The notes beneath the pieces are model-generated. The model saw nothing but the letters and a program-made list of their open reading frames with translations. It searched no databases and was not told where the DNA came from. This document shows, piece by piece, positions 8,581-16,700 of a DNA stretch of 20,043 nucleotides (positions within the stretch are counted from its first letter, which is position 1; each line of letters begins with the position of its first letter). This DNA is from Caldithrix sp964468415. GTDB taxonomy: Bacteria > Calditrichota > Calditrichia > Calditrichales > Calditrichaceae. The stretch spans positions 1-20,043 of the forward strand of contig CAYXUS010000025.1 of NCBI GenBank assembly GCA_964468415.1, in the 5' to 3' direction. Both the position numbers and the translations under genes were made by a program.

Positions 8581-8966
8581 TGGAACATGCGGTTCGTGTA
8601 AGAGTGCGCTATGCCGAAACCGATCAGATGGGATTTGCGCACCATTCGGTTTATGTGTTGTGGTTCGAAATGGCACGAATTGAACTGATGCGTAAAGTAG
8701 GCCTGAATTATGCGCAGATGGAAAAAGACGGATATCTGCTTCCGGTGCTGGAAATACAGGCTTCTTACTTTAAGCCGGCCTATTTTGATGACGAAGTTAC
8801 GGTTTGGGCGCGTTTCGGTGAACTTAAAAAGGCGCGCTTTCGTATAAACTACAAAATTTATAAAAATGATACGGAAATTTGCCAGGGCTACACGGTGCAT
8901 GCTTTTATGAATAAAAAAGGCCGCCCGATCAGGCCGCCGGAATTTTTTTTAAAAGCAATGGGTTGA
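8580..8966 (+). CDS. YbgC/FadM-type acyl-CoA thioesterase (4HBT hotdog fold)
   Basis: This 128-residue single-domain hotdog thioesterase has the family signature near its N-terminus: YAETDQMGFAHHSVYVLWFE (residues 11-30). Asp15 is the expected catalytic acid, with the following His and the Tyr/Phe-rich helix. Such enzymes hydrolyse acyl-CoA or acyl-ACP thioesters; chain length cannot be predicted. Its ATG overlaps the accA stop by one base (TAATG), implying translational coupling, and placement beside accA suggests a lipid-metabolism role. YbgC homologues are often part of the Tol-Pal cluster, but no tol genes are seen here. Confidence 0.88.
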   Translation: MEHAVRVRVRYAETDQMGFAHHSVYVLWFEMARIELMRKVGLNYAQMEKDGYLLPVLEIQASYFKPAYFDDEVTVWARFGELKKARFRINYKIYKNDTEICQGYTVHAFMNKKGRPIRPPEFFLKAMG

Positions 8967-8988
8967 TAAAAAATAAAGAGGTGTCAGG

Positions 8989-9153
8989 GTGTTAGACGAA
9001 TCGTTATTAGAAATTTTGGCTTGTCCCAAATGCAAAGGGGAATTGGAATATAAAAAAGAAGAAGATAAGCTCATTTGCCATAATTGCCGGCTTATTTTCA
9101 GAATTGAAGACGATATTCCCATTATGCTTATTGACGAAGCGCAAAAATTTTGA
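8989..9153 (+). CDS. Trm112-family small zinc-ribbon protein (YcaR/UPF0434-like)
   Basis: This short reading frame encodes 54 residues. The sequence includes LLEILACPKCKGELEY, then LICHNCRLIFRI, then DDIPIMLIDEA, which is the bacterial Trm112/UPF0434 pattern. Four cysteines (12, 15, 30, 33) form two CxxC knuckles able to bind zinc; many proteobacterial YcaR proteins keep only part of this set. The start is GTG at 8989, preceded by AGAGGTG about 6 bases upstream. An in-frame TAA at 8974 excludes an earlier start. Eukaryotic and archaeal Trm112 activates partner methyltransferases; the bacterial role is less clear. It follows the thioesterase by 22 bases and is the last gene of the operon. Confidence 0.85.
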   Translation: MLDESLLEILACPKCKGELEYKKEEDKLICHNCRLIFRIEDDIPIMLIDEAQKF

Positions 9154-9171
9154 AAAGGCTTAAAAAAGTCC

Positions 9172-9200
9172 TTGACAAAATTTTTGGATAACCGTATATT
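9172..9200 (+). promoter_or_regulatory. Strong sigma-70-type promoter of the PorV-like gene
   Basis: A perfect -35 box TTGACA (9172-9177) is separated by exactly 17 bases from a near-consensus -10 box TATATT (9195-9200). Transcription should begin at about 9207, leaving a leader of about 210 bases before the start codon at 9420. This is the clearest promoter in the window and suggests high expression of the outer-membrane protein. Confidence 0.8.
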
Positions 9201-9227
9201 TTACCACAAAATAATAATTAATGTGGA

Positions 9228-9349
9228 GAAACGCCTATACGCTGTTTGTTAAAGGATTTTAATACGTTTGGATGTTGTTGAATCTGAATTTCTGAATTAA
9301 TGACAATAATGGATCAGTCTGCCTTTAACAAACAGTTTGTAGGTGTTTT
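9228..9349 (+). promoter_or_regulatory. Long 5'-leader stem-loop 1
   Basis: The arms 9228-9255 and 9322-9349 can pair in RNA over 28 positions. The inner 14 pairs (9242-9255 with 9322-9335) are perfect; the outer part has four G-U pairs and a single C-U mismatch. The loop (9256-9321) is 66 bases and AT-rich, and holds a possible seven-residue leader frame (ATG 9272, TGA 9293-9295) without a clear ribosome-binding site. The structure lies between promoter and gene, so it would be part of the mRNA leader. A role in mRNA stability or regulation is inferred. Confidence 0.7.
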
Positions 9350-9404
9350 AAGATGCCGGTTATTTGGAAGTAAAGGTAGGCTATCCAAATAAACCGGTAT
9401 TTTA
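9349..9404 (+). promoter_or_regulatory. 5'-leader stem-loop 2, just before the ribosome-binding site
   Basis: Left arm 9353-9368 pairs with right arm 9384-9400, with one bulged base and one G-U pair. The stem can extend to about 9349/9404. The loop is about 15 bases. A T-rich stretch follows, then GGAGG (9409-9413) and the ATG at 9420, so the ribosome-binding site remains exposed directly 3' of the stem. It could protect the message from decay or act as an attenuator because of the T-rich tail; the sequence alone does not decide. Confidence 0.65.
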
Positions 9405-9419
9405 TTTTGGAGGTGTAAT

Positions 9420-10511
9420 ATGAAAAAACTTGTTGTTGTGGTTCTTGCTGCTTTGTTTGTTTCTATCTGGAGTGAGAATGCGTTTGCGCAAGGTGAAGCG
9501 GCTGTTCCTTTTCTTTTAATTGCTCCCGGGGCTCGTAACGGCGGTATGGGGGAATCGGGCGTAGCCTTGGTCAATGATGCTACGGCCATTTACTGGAATC
9601 CGGCTGGTTTGGCTTTCCAATATGAAGACCCGGCGGTGGACAAGAAGTATCAGATTTCTTTAATGCATTCGCGCTGGTTACCGCAATTCAATTTTAGCGA
9701 TTTGTTCTACGATTATGCGGCGACCCGCTTTTACATTCCGGAAATTGGCATGTTTGGCGCCAGCATCACCTTCCTTAATTTGGGTAAAAACGTCTGGACC
9801 GACGAGACCGGCAACCAACTGGGAACATTTGATTCCTTCGAATATGCCATTTCGCTGGCTTACGCCACTAAGCTCAAAGAGAATTTGGGATTGGGTGTTA
9901 ATGCCAAGCTTATTCAGAGTAATTTAAGTAATGTGTCGGTCGGTTCGGAGAATCGTGACGGCCGGGCTACAACCTTTGCCGTGGATGTGGGTGTGCTGTG
10001 GACACCGGATTATGCCATTTTCGATCATCGCCTGAATTTAGGTGCCAATCTTTCGAACTTTGGACCAAAAGTAACCTACATCGACCGGAAACAGGCCGAT
10101 CCTTTGCCCACCAATCTTCGTTTAGGCCTTGCCTACAAGGCTTATGACGACGGCTTTAACAAAATTACTGTAGTGTACGATGTCAACCGCCTGTTGGTGT
10201 ATCGCTACAAAGACGGTACCTCCGACGGCGTGTTCAAAGCAGCTTTCTATTCAACCTGGGTTAAAGGCTCTTTAAGCGATCGTTTGCGTAAGTTTACCCA
10301 TTCGGTAGGTCTGGAATACAGCTATGGTTCGCTCATTGCGTTACGCGTAGGCTATTTTTACGAAGATCCGAAATTTGGTGCACGTAAGTTCTTGACCTTT
10401 GGTGGTGGAATCGGGTTTAATCTCTTCAATATCGATTTTAGTTACATTTCGGCCAGTAAAGATCATCCGCTTGCAGAAACCATGCGTTTTTCACTGGGTA
10501 TTAAGTTCTAA
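9420..10511 (+). CDS. PorV/PorQ family outer-membrane beta-barrel protein
   Basis: This 363-residue exported protein has a clear signal peptide (MKKLVVVVLAALF..., cleavage near AFA-QG). The PorV/PorQ family start follows: APGARNGGMGESGVALVNDA then IYWNPAGLA. The rest has alternating aromatic and polar strands of an FadL/OMPP1-like barrel, and the chain ends in SLGIKF with a terminal Phe, typical of outer-membrane barrels. PorV is the type IX secretion shuttle that receives cargo C-terminal domains at the outer membrane; PorQ is a related component. Several paralogues are usual in FCB genomes, so this one need not be the main PorV. It has its own promoter, a structured leader, GGAGG 6 bases before ATG and a terminator. 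The next gene encodes a probable type IX cargo, in keeping with this role. Confidence 0.85.
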   Translation: MKKLVVVVLAALFVSIWSENAFAQGEAAVPFLLIAPGARNGGMGESGVALVNDATAIYWNPAGLAFQYEDPAVDKKYQISLMHSRWLPQFNFSDLFYDYAATRFYIPEIGMFGASITFLNLGKNVWTDETGNQLGTFDSFEYAISLAYATKLKENLGLGVNAKLIQSNLSNVSVGSENRDGRATTFAVDVGVLWTPDYAIFDHRLNLGANLSNFGPKVTYIDRKQADPLPTNLRLGLAYKAYDDGFNKITVVYDVNRLLVYRYKDGTSDGVFKAAFYSTWVKGSLSDRLRKFTHSVGLEYSYGSLIALRVGYFYEDPKFGARKFLTFGGGIGFNLFNIDFSYISASKDHPLAETMRFSLGIKF

Positions 10512-10524
10512 CGAAAACATTTTA

Positions 10525-10552
10525 AGGGGGAGAGCTTGTTCTCCCCTTTTTT
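10525..10552 (+). terminator. Intrinsic terminator after the PorV-like gene
   Basis: A G-rich arm GGGGAGA (10527-10533) pairs with TCTCCCC (10540-10546) around a short loop and is followed directly by six T residues (10547-10552). It lies 14 bases after the stop codon. This is a classic Rho-independent terminator. Confidence 0.9.
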
Positions 10553-10601
10553 CTTCGTAAGAGCCGAAAATCACAATCATCCTAAGCCAGAGAAGTTCCT
10601 C

Positions 10602-13559
10602 ATGAAAAGAAAAAAATGGGTTCATTCCCTTTTAACAGGGGTGCTGTTTGCTTTGCCCGTAATCGGTTTGGCGCAAGGAATGGTGCCAGACACCGTTAAA
10701 ATATGTGCATTACGTGTGGAATTTAAGCCGGACAACAACGAACTGACCTCCGGCGACGGAACGTTTGCCGATACGGTAACGACCGATATTAACGCCGTAG
10801 ATCCGGCTCCGCATGATCGCCAATATTTTCAGGATCAATTAACGGCCGCAGCAAATTATTTCAAAGCGGTCTCCGGAGGAAGGCTTGTCGTTACCGGAGA
10901 TGTGTTTCCGCGCGAGGCGAAAGCGGCCTTTCGTTTGCAGAAAACAATGGGAAGTTACAATCCGAACACGACGGATGAGGAGATTAACCGCGGAATTAGC
11001 CGTCTGTTCGTGGATGCCGTTAGGGCTGCCGATGCCAGTAATGAGGGCATTGATTTTGGCCAGTATGACCTGGTAGTGGTTTTTCATGCCGGTGTGGGGC
11101 GCGATGTAGAATTGGGATACGACCCGACACCTCAGGACATTCCTTCTTTGTATTTGAACGAAGCGTTCTTGAAGAAAGCGTTGGGCGATACGTTTGGCGG
11201 AATTGCGGTTCATGGCGGGGTGATCCGTTCCGGTATTTTGCTGCCCGAAACGGAAAATCAAGAAGGCCATGCCATTGCTCTTACCGGATTTTTGGTGTCG
11301 AATATCGGGAGTTACCTTGGCTTGTACGATTTGTTTAGCCCCAGTAACAAGCGTAGCGGTGTGGGGCGTTTTGGGCTGATGGATGCCGGGTTGTTAAATT
11401 TGAACGGACTTGTGCCCGCGCCTCCCAGTGCGTTTTCGCGCATGCTGCTTGGCTGGGACAATCCGGTTACGGTTACGCAGCCCCAAAAAGATATCGAAGT
11501 GGCGCGCCTTTTTTCGCAAAATGCGCTTACCGGCACCACGCTGTACAAAATTCCCATGAATGCCGATGAGTATTATCTGGTGGAATGCCGGGGAGTACCC
11601 GATGTAAATATCGACTCGTTGTATCTGGAACTGGCCACAAATCGGGACAAGTTGCCCACATACGTGGAGCTGTTGCGCAAATATTTTCCCGATCAAATCG
11701 AATTCGGCCCCAGCGGCGTTTTGACTAAAGTGGCCAATTATGATTTGGGACTGCCAGGTAACGGCATTTTGATCTGGCATGTGGACGAACGCATTATCCG
11801 CGAAAAAGGTCCGGAAAATAAAATCAACGACGATCCCGCACAGCGCGGGGTGGCTGTGGTAGAAGCCGATGCCGCTCAAGACATCGGACAAAACTATTCG
11901 CTGCTGGATGCGGGCTACCAAACGGAATTGGGTTGGTTTGCCGATTTTTGGTTTAAAAACCGTCCGCCATACATTAAGAATTTTGAACTTTACACCAACG
12001 AATTTTCGTCCGTTTCCCATCCGGCTACGCTGTCCAATCGCGATCACGCTTACACCCATGTAAAGTTGTACGATTTTAGCGACAACACCGGCGATGTGAT
12101 GCGCTTTTCGTTTACGCGGGAAATGAGCGAGCCGGGCTTTCCGCTTAATTTGGAACACGCGAACAAAATTACGCGCTGGTTTGCCTTTCGCAATGCCGCT
12201 ACGAGCACTACCTGTTTTTACCTTGGAGATCAAAGCGGAAATGTATTTGCGGTTAAACGTGATGCCGCTACCGGCCAACCGGTTACATATCCGGTTTGGC
12301 AAGATACGTCTGCAATTAAACAATTAACCTTAATTGCGGGAGATGGGTTTTACAAGTTAGCCGTTGCCGGTACAAATACCATCGTTGTTGTGCCGTACGA
12401 CTACGATTTTCGCTCCGGAAATGCTACGTCTGCCTTGCGCTGGCAGGCCCCTGCGGCCATTGTGGCCGGGCCTGTTTCTTACGGCGATAAAATGTACGTG
12501 GCCTGCGCCAATGATTCGTTGTACGCATTTCAGGTTTCGGAGCACGCTTTGACGCTGCTGGCGCGCCAGACAGGGTTTGCGCATTTTCGGGATCTGGCCA
12601 TGCTTTCTGCGGGAATTCCTGCGGAGATTAACGCCTTGGGCAATGTGATGGCACTGGGGGTTAGCGAAGACGCGGGTTCCGGCGGGCGCTTTTTTGCTTT
12701 GAGTCGGGAAGACGGGCACGCGGTTATGCACGTTTTGCCTTCGGAACAAAGCCAGCCCTTTGTTTTACCGCAGAGCCCCGTAGGCGCTTTTGCCCTGGCC
12801 AATTTAACCGAGGGGGCCATCCCGGAAATCGTTTTTAACGCCAAAGACAAAATTTATGCGTACAATTTTAACGGCACGCCGGTAACGCAATTTCCTCTTG
12901 TTCCTACGCTGGCCAGGGGCGATTCGTTGGTGGGCACGCCTTTGTTAGCCGATTTGTCCGGCAACGGTCAAACCGATGTTGTTACGGTTAGCTCGCAGGG
13001 AGTGGTTTTGGCCGTGGATCTGAACGGCAGGCCGCTTAAAAATTTTCCCCTGAGTGCGGGCGGTAGCGTGACTTTAAGCCCCGTTCTACTGCAGTGGGAT
13101 GACGATGCTGCCGCAGAGCTGGCGGTTGTTACGCAGGACGGACAGGTATTTATGTGGAATGTGGAGGGTAGCTCGGCGCAGGCGCTCTATTGGCCTCAGG
13201 CCAATTTGGACGGCACCAACAATAAAATTTTTGCCGTGTATCCGCCGGGAAAATCGGAACCGGTTGCCGGTGGCGATATTCTTCCGGCTAACAAGGTGTA
13301 CAATTATCCCAATCCCAATCAAGGCGATTTTACGACCATCCGTTTTTATTTAACCCAAAAAGCGGAAGTAACCGTGCGTGTGTTCGATTTGGCCGGGAAA
13401 CAGATTGCCGATTTTAATGTGTCCGGCAAAGCCATGACGGACAACGAAGTGGTCTGGAATGTGCGTGATGTGGCTTCGGGCGTTTATTTGTGTCAGGTAG
13501 AAGCCCGGGCCGGGGGCAAAACGCAGCGCCGGTTGTTTAAAATAATGGTGGTACATTGA
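10602..13559 (+). CDS. Secreted M6-peptidase-like protein with T9SS type A sorting domain; zinc motif lost
   Basis: The protein is 985 residues from ATG 10602. This start gives a normal signal peptide (MKRKKWVHSLLTG..., cleavage near GLA-QG); the open frame reaches further upstream, but only from a TTG inside the terminator. Residues about 30-330 resemble immune-inhibitor-A/M6 metallopeptidases, including LGLYDLF and the Met-turn-like GRFGLMDAG. Where active enzymes have HExxH, this protein has SNIGS (233-237), so it is probably not an active zinc peptidase. Residues from about 507 to 890 look like beta-propeller/FG-GAP-type repeats (LADLSGNGQTDVV). The last 89 residues (897-985) form a type A T9SS sorting domain: YNYPNPN, VRVFDLAGKQI, VASGVYLCQVEA, RRLFKIMV. 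The product should be exported through the outer membrane by type IX secretion. It directly follows the PorV-like gene. Confidence 0.82.
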   Translation: MKRKKWVHSLLTGVLFALPVIGLAQGMVPDTVKICALRVEFKPDNNELTSGDGTFADTVTTDINAVDPAPHDRQYFQDQLTAAANYFKAVSGGRLVVTGDVFPREAKAAFRLQKTMGSYNPNTTDEEINRGISRLFVDAVRAADASNEGIDFGQYDLVVVFHAGVGRDVELGYDPTPQDIPSLYLNEAFLKKALGDTFGGIAVHGGVIRSGILLPETENQEGHAIALTGFLVSNIGSYLGLYDLFSPSNKRSGVGRFGLMDAGLLNLNGLVPAPPSAFSRMLLGWDNPVTVTQPQKDIEVARLFSQNALTGTTLYKIPMNADEYYLVECRGVPDVNIDSLYLELATNRDKLPTYVELLRKYFPDQIEFGPSGVLTKVANYDLGLPGNGILIWHVDERIIREKGPENKINDDPAQRGVAVVEADAAQDIGQNYSLLDAGYQTELGWFADFWFKNRPPYIKNFELYTNEFSSVSHPATLSNRDHAYTHVKLYDFSDNTGDVMRFSFTREMSEPGFPLNLEHANKITRWFAFRNAATSTTCFYLGDQSGNVFAVKRDAATGQPVTYPVWQDTSAIKQLTLIAGDGFYKLAVAGTNTIVVVPYDYDFRSGNATSALRWQAPAAIVAGPVSYGDKMYVACANDSLYAFQVSEHALTLLARQTGFAHFRDLAMLSAGIPAEINALGNVMALGVSEDAGSGGRFFALSREDGHAVMHVLPSEQSQPFVLPQSPVGAFALANLTEGAIPEIVFNAKDKIYAYNFNGTPVTQFPLVPTLARGDSLVGTPLLADLSGNGQTDVVTVSSQGVVLAVDLNGRPLKNFPLSAGGSVTLSPVLLQWDDDAAAELAVVTQDGQVFMWNVEGSSAQALYWPQANLDGTNNKIFAVYPPGKSEPVAGGDILPANKVYNYPNPNQGDFTTIRFYLTQKAEVTVRVFDLAGKQIADFNVSGKAMTDNEVVWNVRDVASGVYLCQVEARAGGKTQRRLFKIMVVH

Positions 13560-13700
13560 CGGGCTGGGAATTGGGAACTTGCTCCATAGGAGCCCCTTCG
13601 GGGGAACTGGGAAGCGGTGGTACCATTCAACCTTTCAACCAATTAACCGATCGGCGGGTCACGCTGATGCTTAAACGAAAAAACTCTTGAAAGGAAGCGG
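13560..13700. repeat. Intergenic repeat words and two-hairpin module
   Basis: This spacer holds two adjacent small hairpins: CTCC-ATA-GGAG at 13582-13592 and CCCC-TTCG-GGGG at 13593-13604. Next come ATTCAAC/TTCAACC words at 13622-13648, like those at 108-150. A related hairpin pair occurs at 19733-19754. No poly-T follows, so it is not a standard terminator. The end of the region carries AAGGAAG, the ribosome-binding site of the next gene. Confidence 0.55.
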
Positions 13701-16700
13701 ATGAAATCCGGGAATTGGAAGATTTTTTTTATCCTGCTCATAGCCGTTTATTTTATTCCTTTACGCGCTCAGTTTATTGAGTACAACCATCCGGAGCTGC
13801 GTTGGAAGACGTTCGAAACCGAGCATTTTGTGGTGCATTTTCCGCAAGGAGCCAAACGCACGGCGCTTTTGGTGGGGAAAATTGCCGAAGAAGATTACCC
13901 GCACGTGACGGGTCTTTATCAATATTGGCCCAAAGATAAGATCCATTTTATCATCAAAGATACGGACGATTACTCCAACGGAGGCGCGTTCTTTTTTGAC
14001 AACAAAGTGGAAATTTGGGCCTCCAATCTGGATTACATCATGCGCGGTACAAAAAACTGGCTGCGCGATGTGGTGACCCATGAATTTACCCACATGATTT
14101 CCATTCAGAACATGATTAAAACCAATCTTACGTTTCCTTACGGTTTTTTGCAGGTGTTTGGTTACGAAAAGGAACGGCGCAGGGATGTGGTGCGCGGCTT
14201 TCCCAATGTGATTGTCAGCTATCCCATCAGTTCCATCAATTTGCCGGTCTGGTTTGCCGAAGGAACGGCCCAGCATCAGGCGCCCGGCGCCCGCTACGAC
14301 TATCGCGATCCCAATCGTGAAATGATTTTGCGCGACCGTATTTTGCACAAGCGCATGCTTACCTACAATGCCATGACAGTGTTTGGAAAAACCAGCCTGG
14401 GCAATGAATCGGCCTACAATTTGGGATTTTCTTTTGTCAACTATTTGACCCGCCGTTTCGGCGAACACATTCTGGCGCGCATTACGGAGCTTTCTTCGCA
14501 CTGGAAAAATTGGACGTTCGAGGGCGTTCTCAAAAAGGCAACGGGAATACCGGCCCGGCAGCTTTACACCGATTGGAAAGATTCGTTGACTGCCGTTTAC
14601 ACACAGCGCACGGAAGTGATCCGTCAAAATTTGGTGGAAGGCCAACCTATTGAAACGGCGGGCTCGGCCAATTTGTATCCGGTATGGTCGCCGGACGGGC
14701 GTTACATCGCTTACCTTTCCAATAAGGGTGAAAGTTATTTTAGCTATAATAAGCTCATCATCTACGATACCCGGAGCGGTAAAAAGAAGATTCTTACGGA
14801 ACGGGTTACTTCTTCGCTAAGTTGGTCGCCGGACGGGCGTTACCTTGCTTATGCGCATCAGGAACGCAACCAGTACGGATCTGGTTTCAACGATTTGTTT
14901 TTGTACGATGTGCAGAAAGACAAGGAGATTCGTTTGACCAGGAATCTCCGTGGCAAGAATCCCGACTTTAGCCACGACGGGAAACGTCTGGCCTTTGTTA
15001 CCGAAACCAACGGTTTGAACCAACTGAATATTTACGAGTTGCCTGAGAATCCGGAGCGGACCAAATTCGACAAAACCGTATTTTTCAGCATGGAGACGGG
15101 CGCTTTAAGCGATCGGCCCGGCAGCCCCAAGGAAGATTGGCGTAAAGTCGAATACAAAGGCGGCAAGATCGAGCAAGTGTTACGCTTTGACAACGAACGG
15201 CAAATTTACCACCCGCGCTGGAGCAATGACGACAGTAAATTGTATTTTGGTACGGCCATTGCGTATGGACGTGACGTCGCGGTTTTTGATCTTACCAACA
15301 GAAAATTCGATTTGTTGCTGCACACACCTCTGGAAGAACGCTATCCTTTTGTCCAGCCCGGAAGCCCGTATTTGTACTATGCCTGCAGCACAACGGGTAT
15401 TTACAATATTTATCGCCGCAATCTCCAGACCGGAGAAACCGAATTACTGACCAATGTAACCGGTGGTGCGGTAATGCCTGCTGTGGACAAAAAAGGACGT
15501 TTGGTGTATGCGCTTTACGATAGTTTGGGCTACCACATTTACCTGCTAAAAAATCCCAAAGCGGTTGACCCGCAATTGGCCGTGTATCAGCAAAATTACC
15601 TGTCCACCATTCCCAAAAAGAATTTTGACAATTCTGTTCCCCACGGCGTAAAAATCGAACCGTACAGGCAAACGTTCGGGAAGGTACACATTTTGCCGCG
15701 TTTAATGATTGATTATGGCACCATTAAACCGGGTGCCTATCTGGTTTCCGACGATATTTTGGGTAAATACAGTCTGATCGGCGCGGCAGCCATTAACACC
15801 AATATGGATTACGATTTGTACGGCTATTTTCAAATGAATATCTTCAAACCCAGCCTGTTTGTGGAAGTGTACAATACCAGCGCCAATATTAGCGACACGT
15901 TAAACGTTCCGCGCGGTGCGTATTCTTTGAATTTTGATCGGGAAGTGAATTTCGATTTAACCGAGGCGCGGGTGGGTGTTCAATACTATCCTCGTCCTTA
16001 TTTAAAATTGCGCATGGCCGGCGTGTGGCGCCGTTACAATGCCAAACTGGATTACAAAGCTTTGTACGACAAAGTAAAAAAACGTTGGGAAGCGCCTTTT
16101 ACCTTTCATTACAATTACCTGAAAGGCTTTGCTCTGGAAATGAAGGTTGTGGCCGACATGGTGCATCAGGATGTAAATGCGCACATTGCCCCGTCTGGCG
16201 GACGTTATTTGGCGTTTTCTTACAGTTTGGAGTACAGTGATTTCCTGAAGGATTTTGCCATTAGTGCCGCAAATCTGCACGAAGTGTACACCAACTACAC
16301 GTATAATCAGTTTGAATTGGAGTGGGAAGAATATTTCAAAAATCCCTTGCTCAAAAGCCACAGTCTGGCTTTCGGATTAAAAGCGGGTTACATCGATCGC
16401 AAAGTAGATACGTTCTTCGATTTGTACGCCGGAGGGTTAATCGGCATGAAGGGTTATTCTTACTTTAGCATCGAAGGGCGGCATAAGTTGATCGGAACGA
16501 TAACCTATCGTTTCCCCGTCTGGAGAAACATCGACAAGATTATCGGGCACATGTATTTTGACAAGTTGTATTTCGGTATTTTCTTCGATTATGGTAATGC
16601 CTGGAATTACAGTGACAAACGTTTTAGTATTAAAAACTTTAAAAAGGATGTGGGCTTTCAGTTGCGTTTGAGTACGTTTTCTTATTCGATGTTCCCCACG

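Noticed and set aside
9349..9412. Stem-loop 2 as the terminator of the upstream operon
   Set aside because: A strong promoter lies between the operon end and this stem, and no clean U-run follows; it fits better as part of the PorV-like leader.
10536..10601. Upstream extension of the M6-like gene to a TTG at 10536
   Set aside because: It begins within the terminator hairpin and would put 22 residues before a normal signal peptide that starts at ATG 10602.
11394..12323. 309-codon minus-strand open frame
   Set aside because: It is antisense to the M6-like protein and carries no recognisable domain, so it is taken as a codon-bias shadow.
13761..14645. 294-codon minus-strand open frame
   Set aside because: It lies opposite the peptidase domain with its intact zinc motif; its product has no recognisable motifs.
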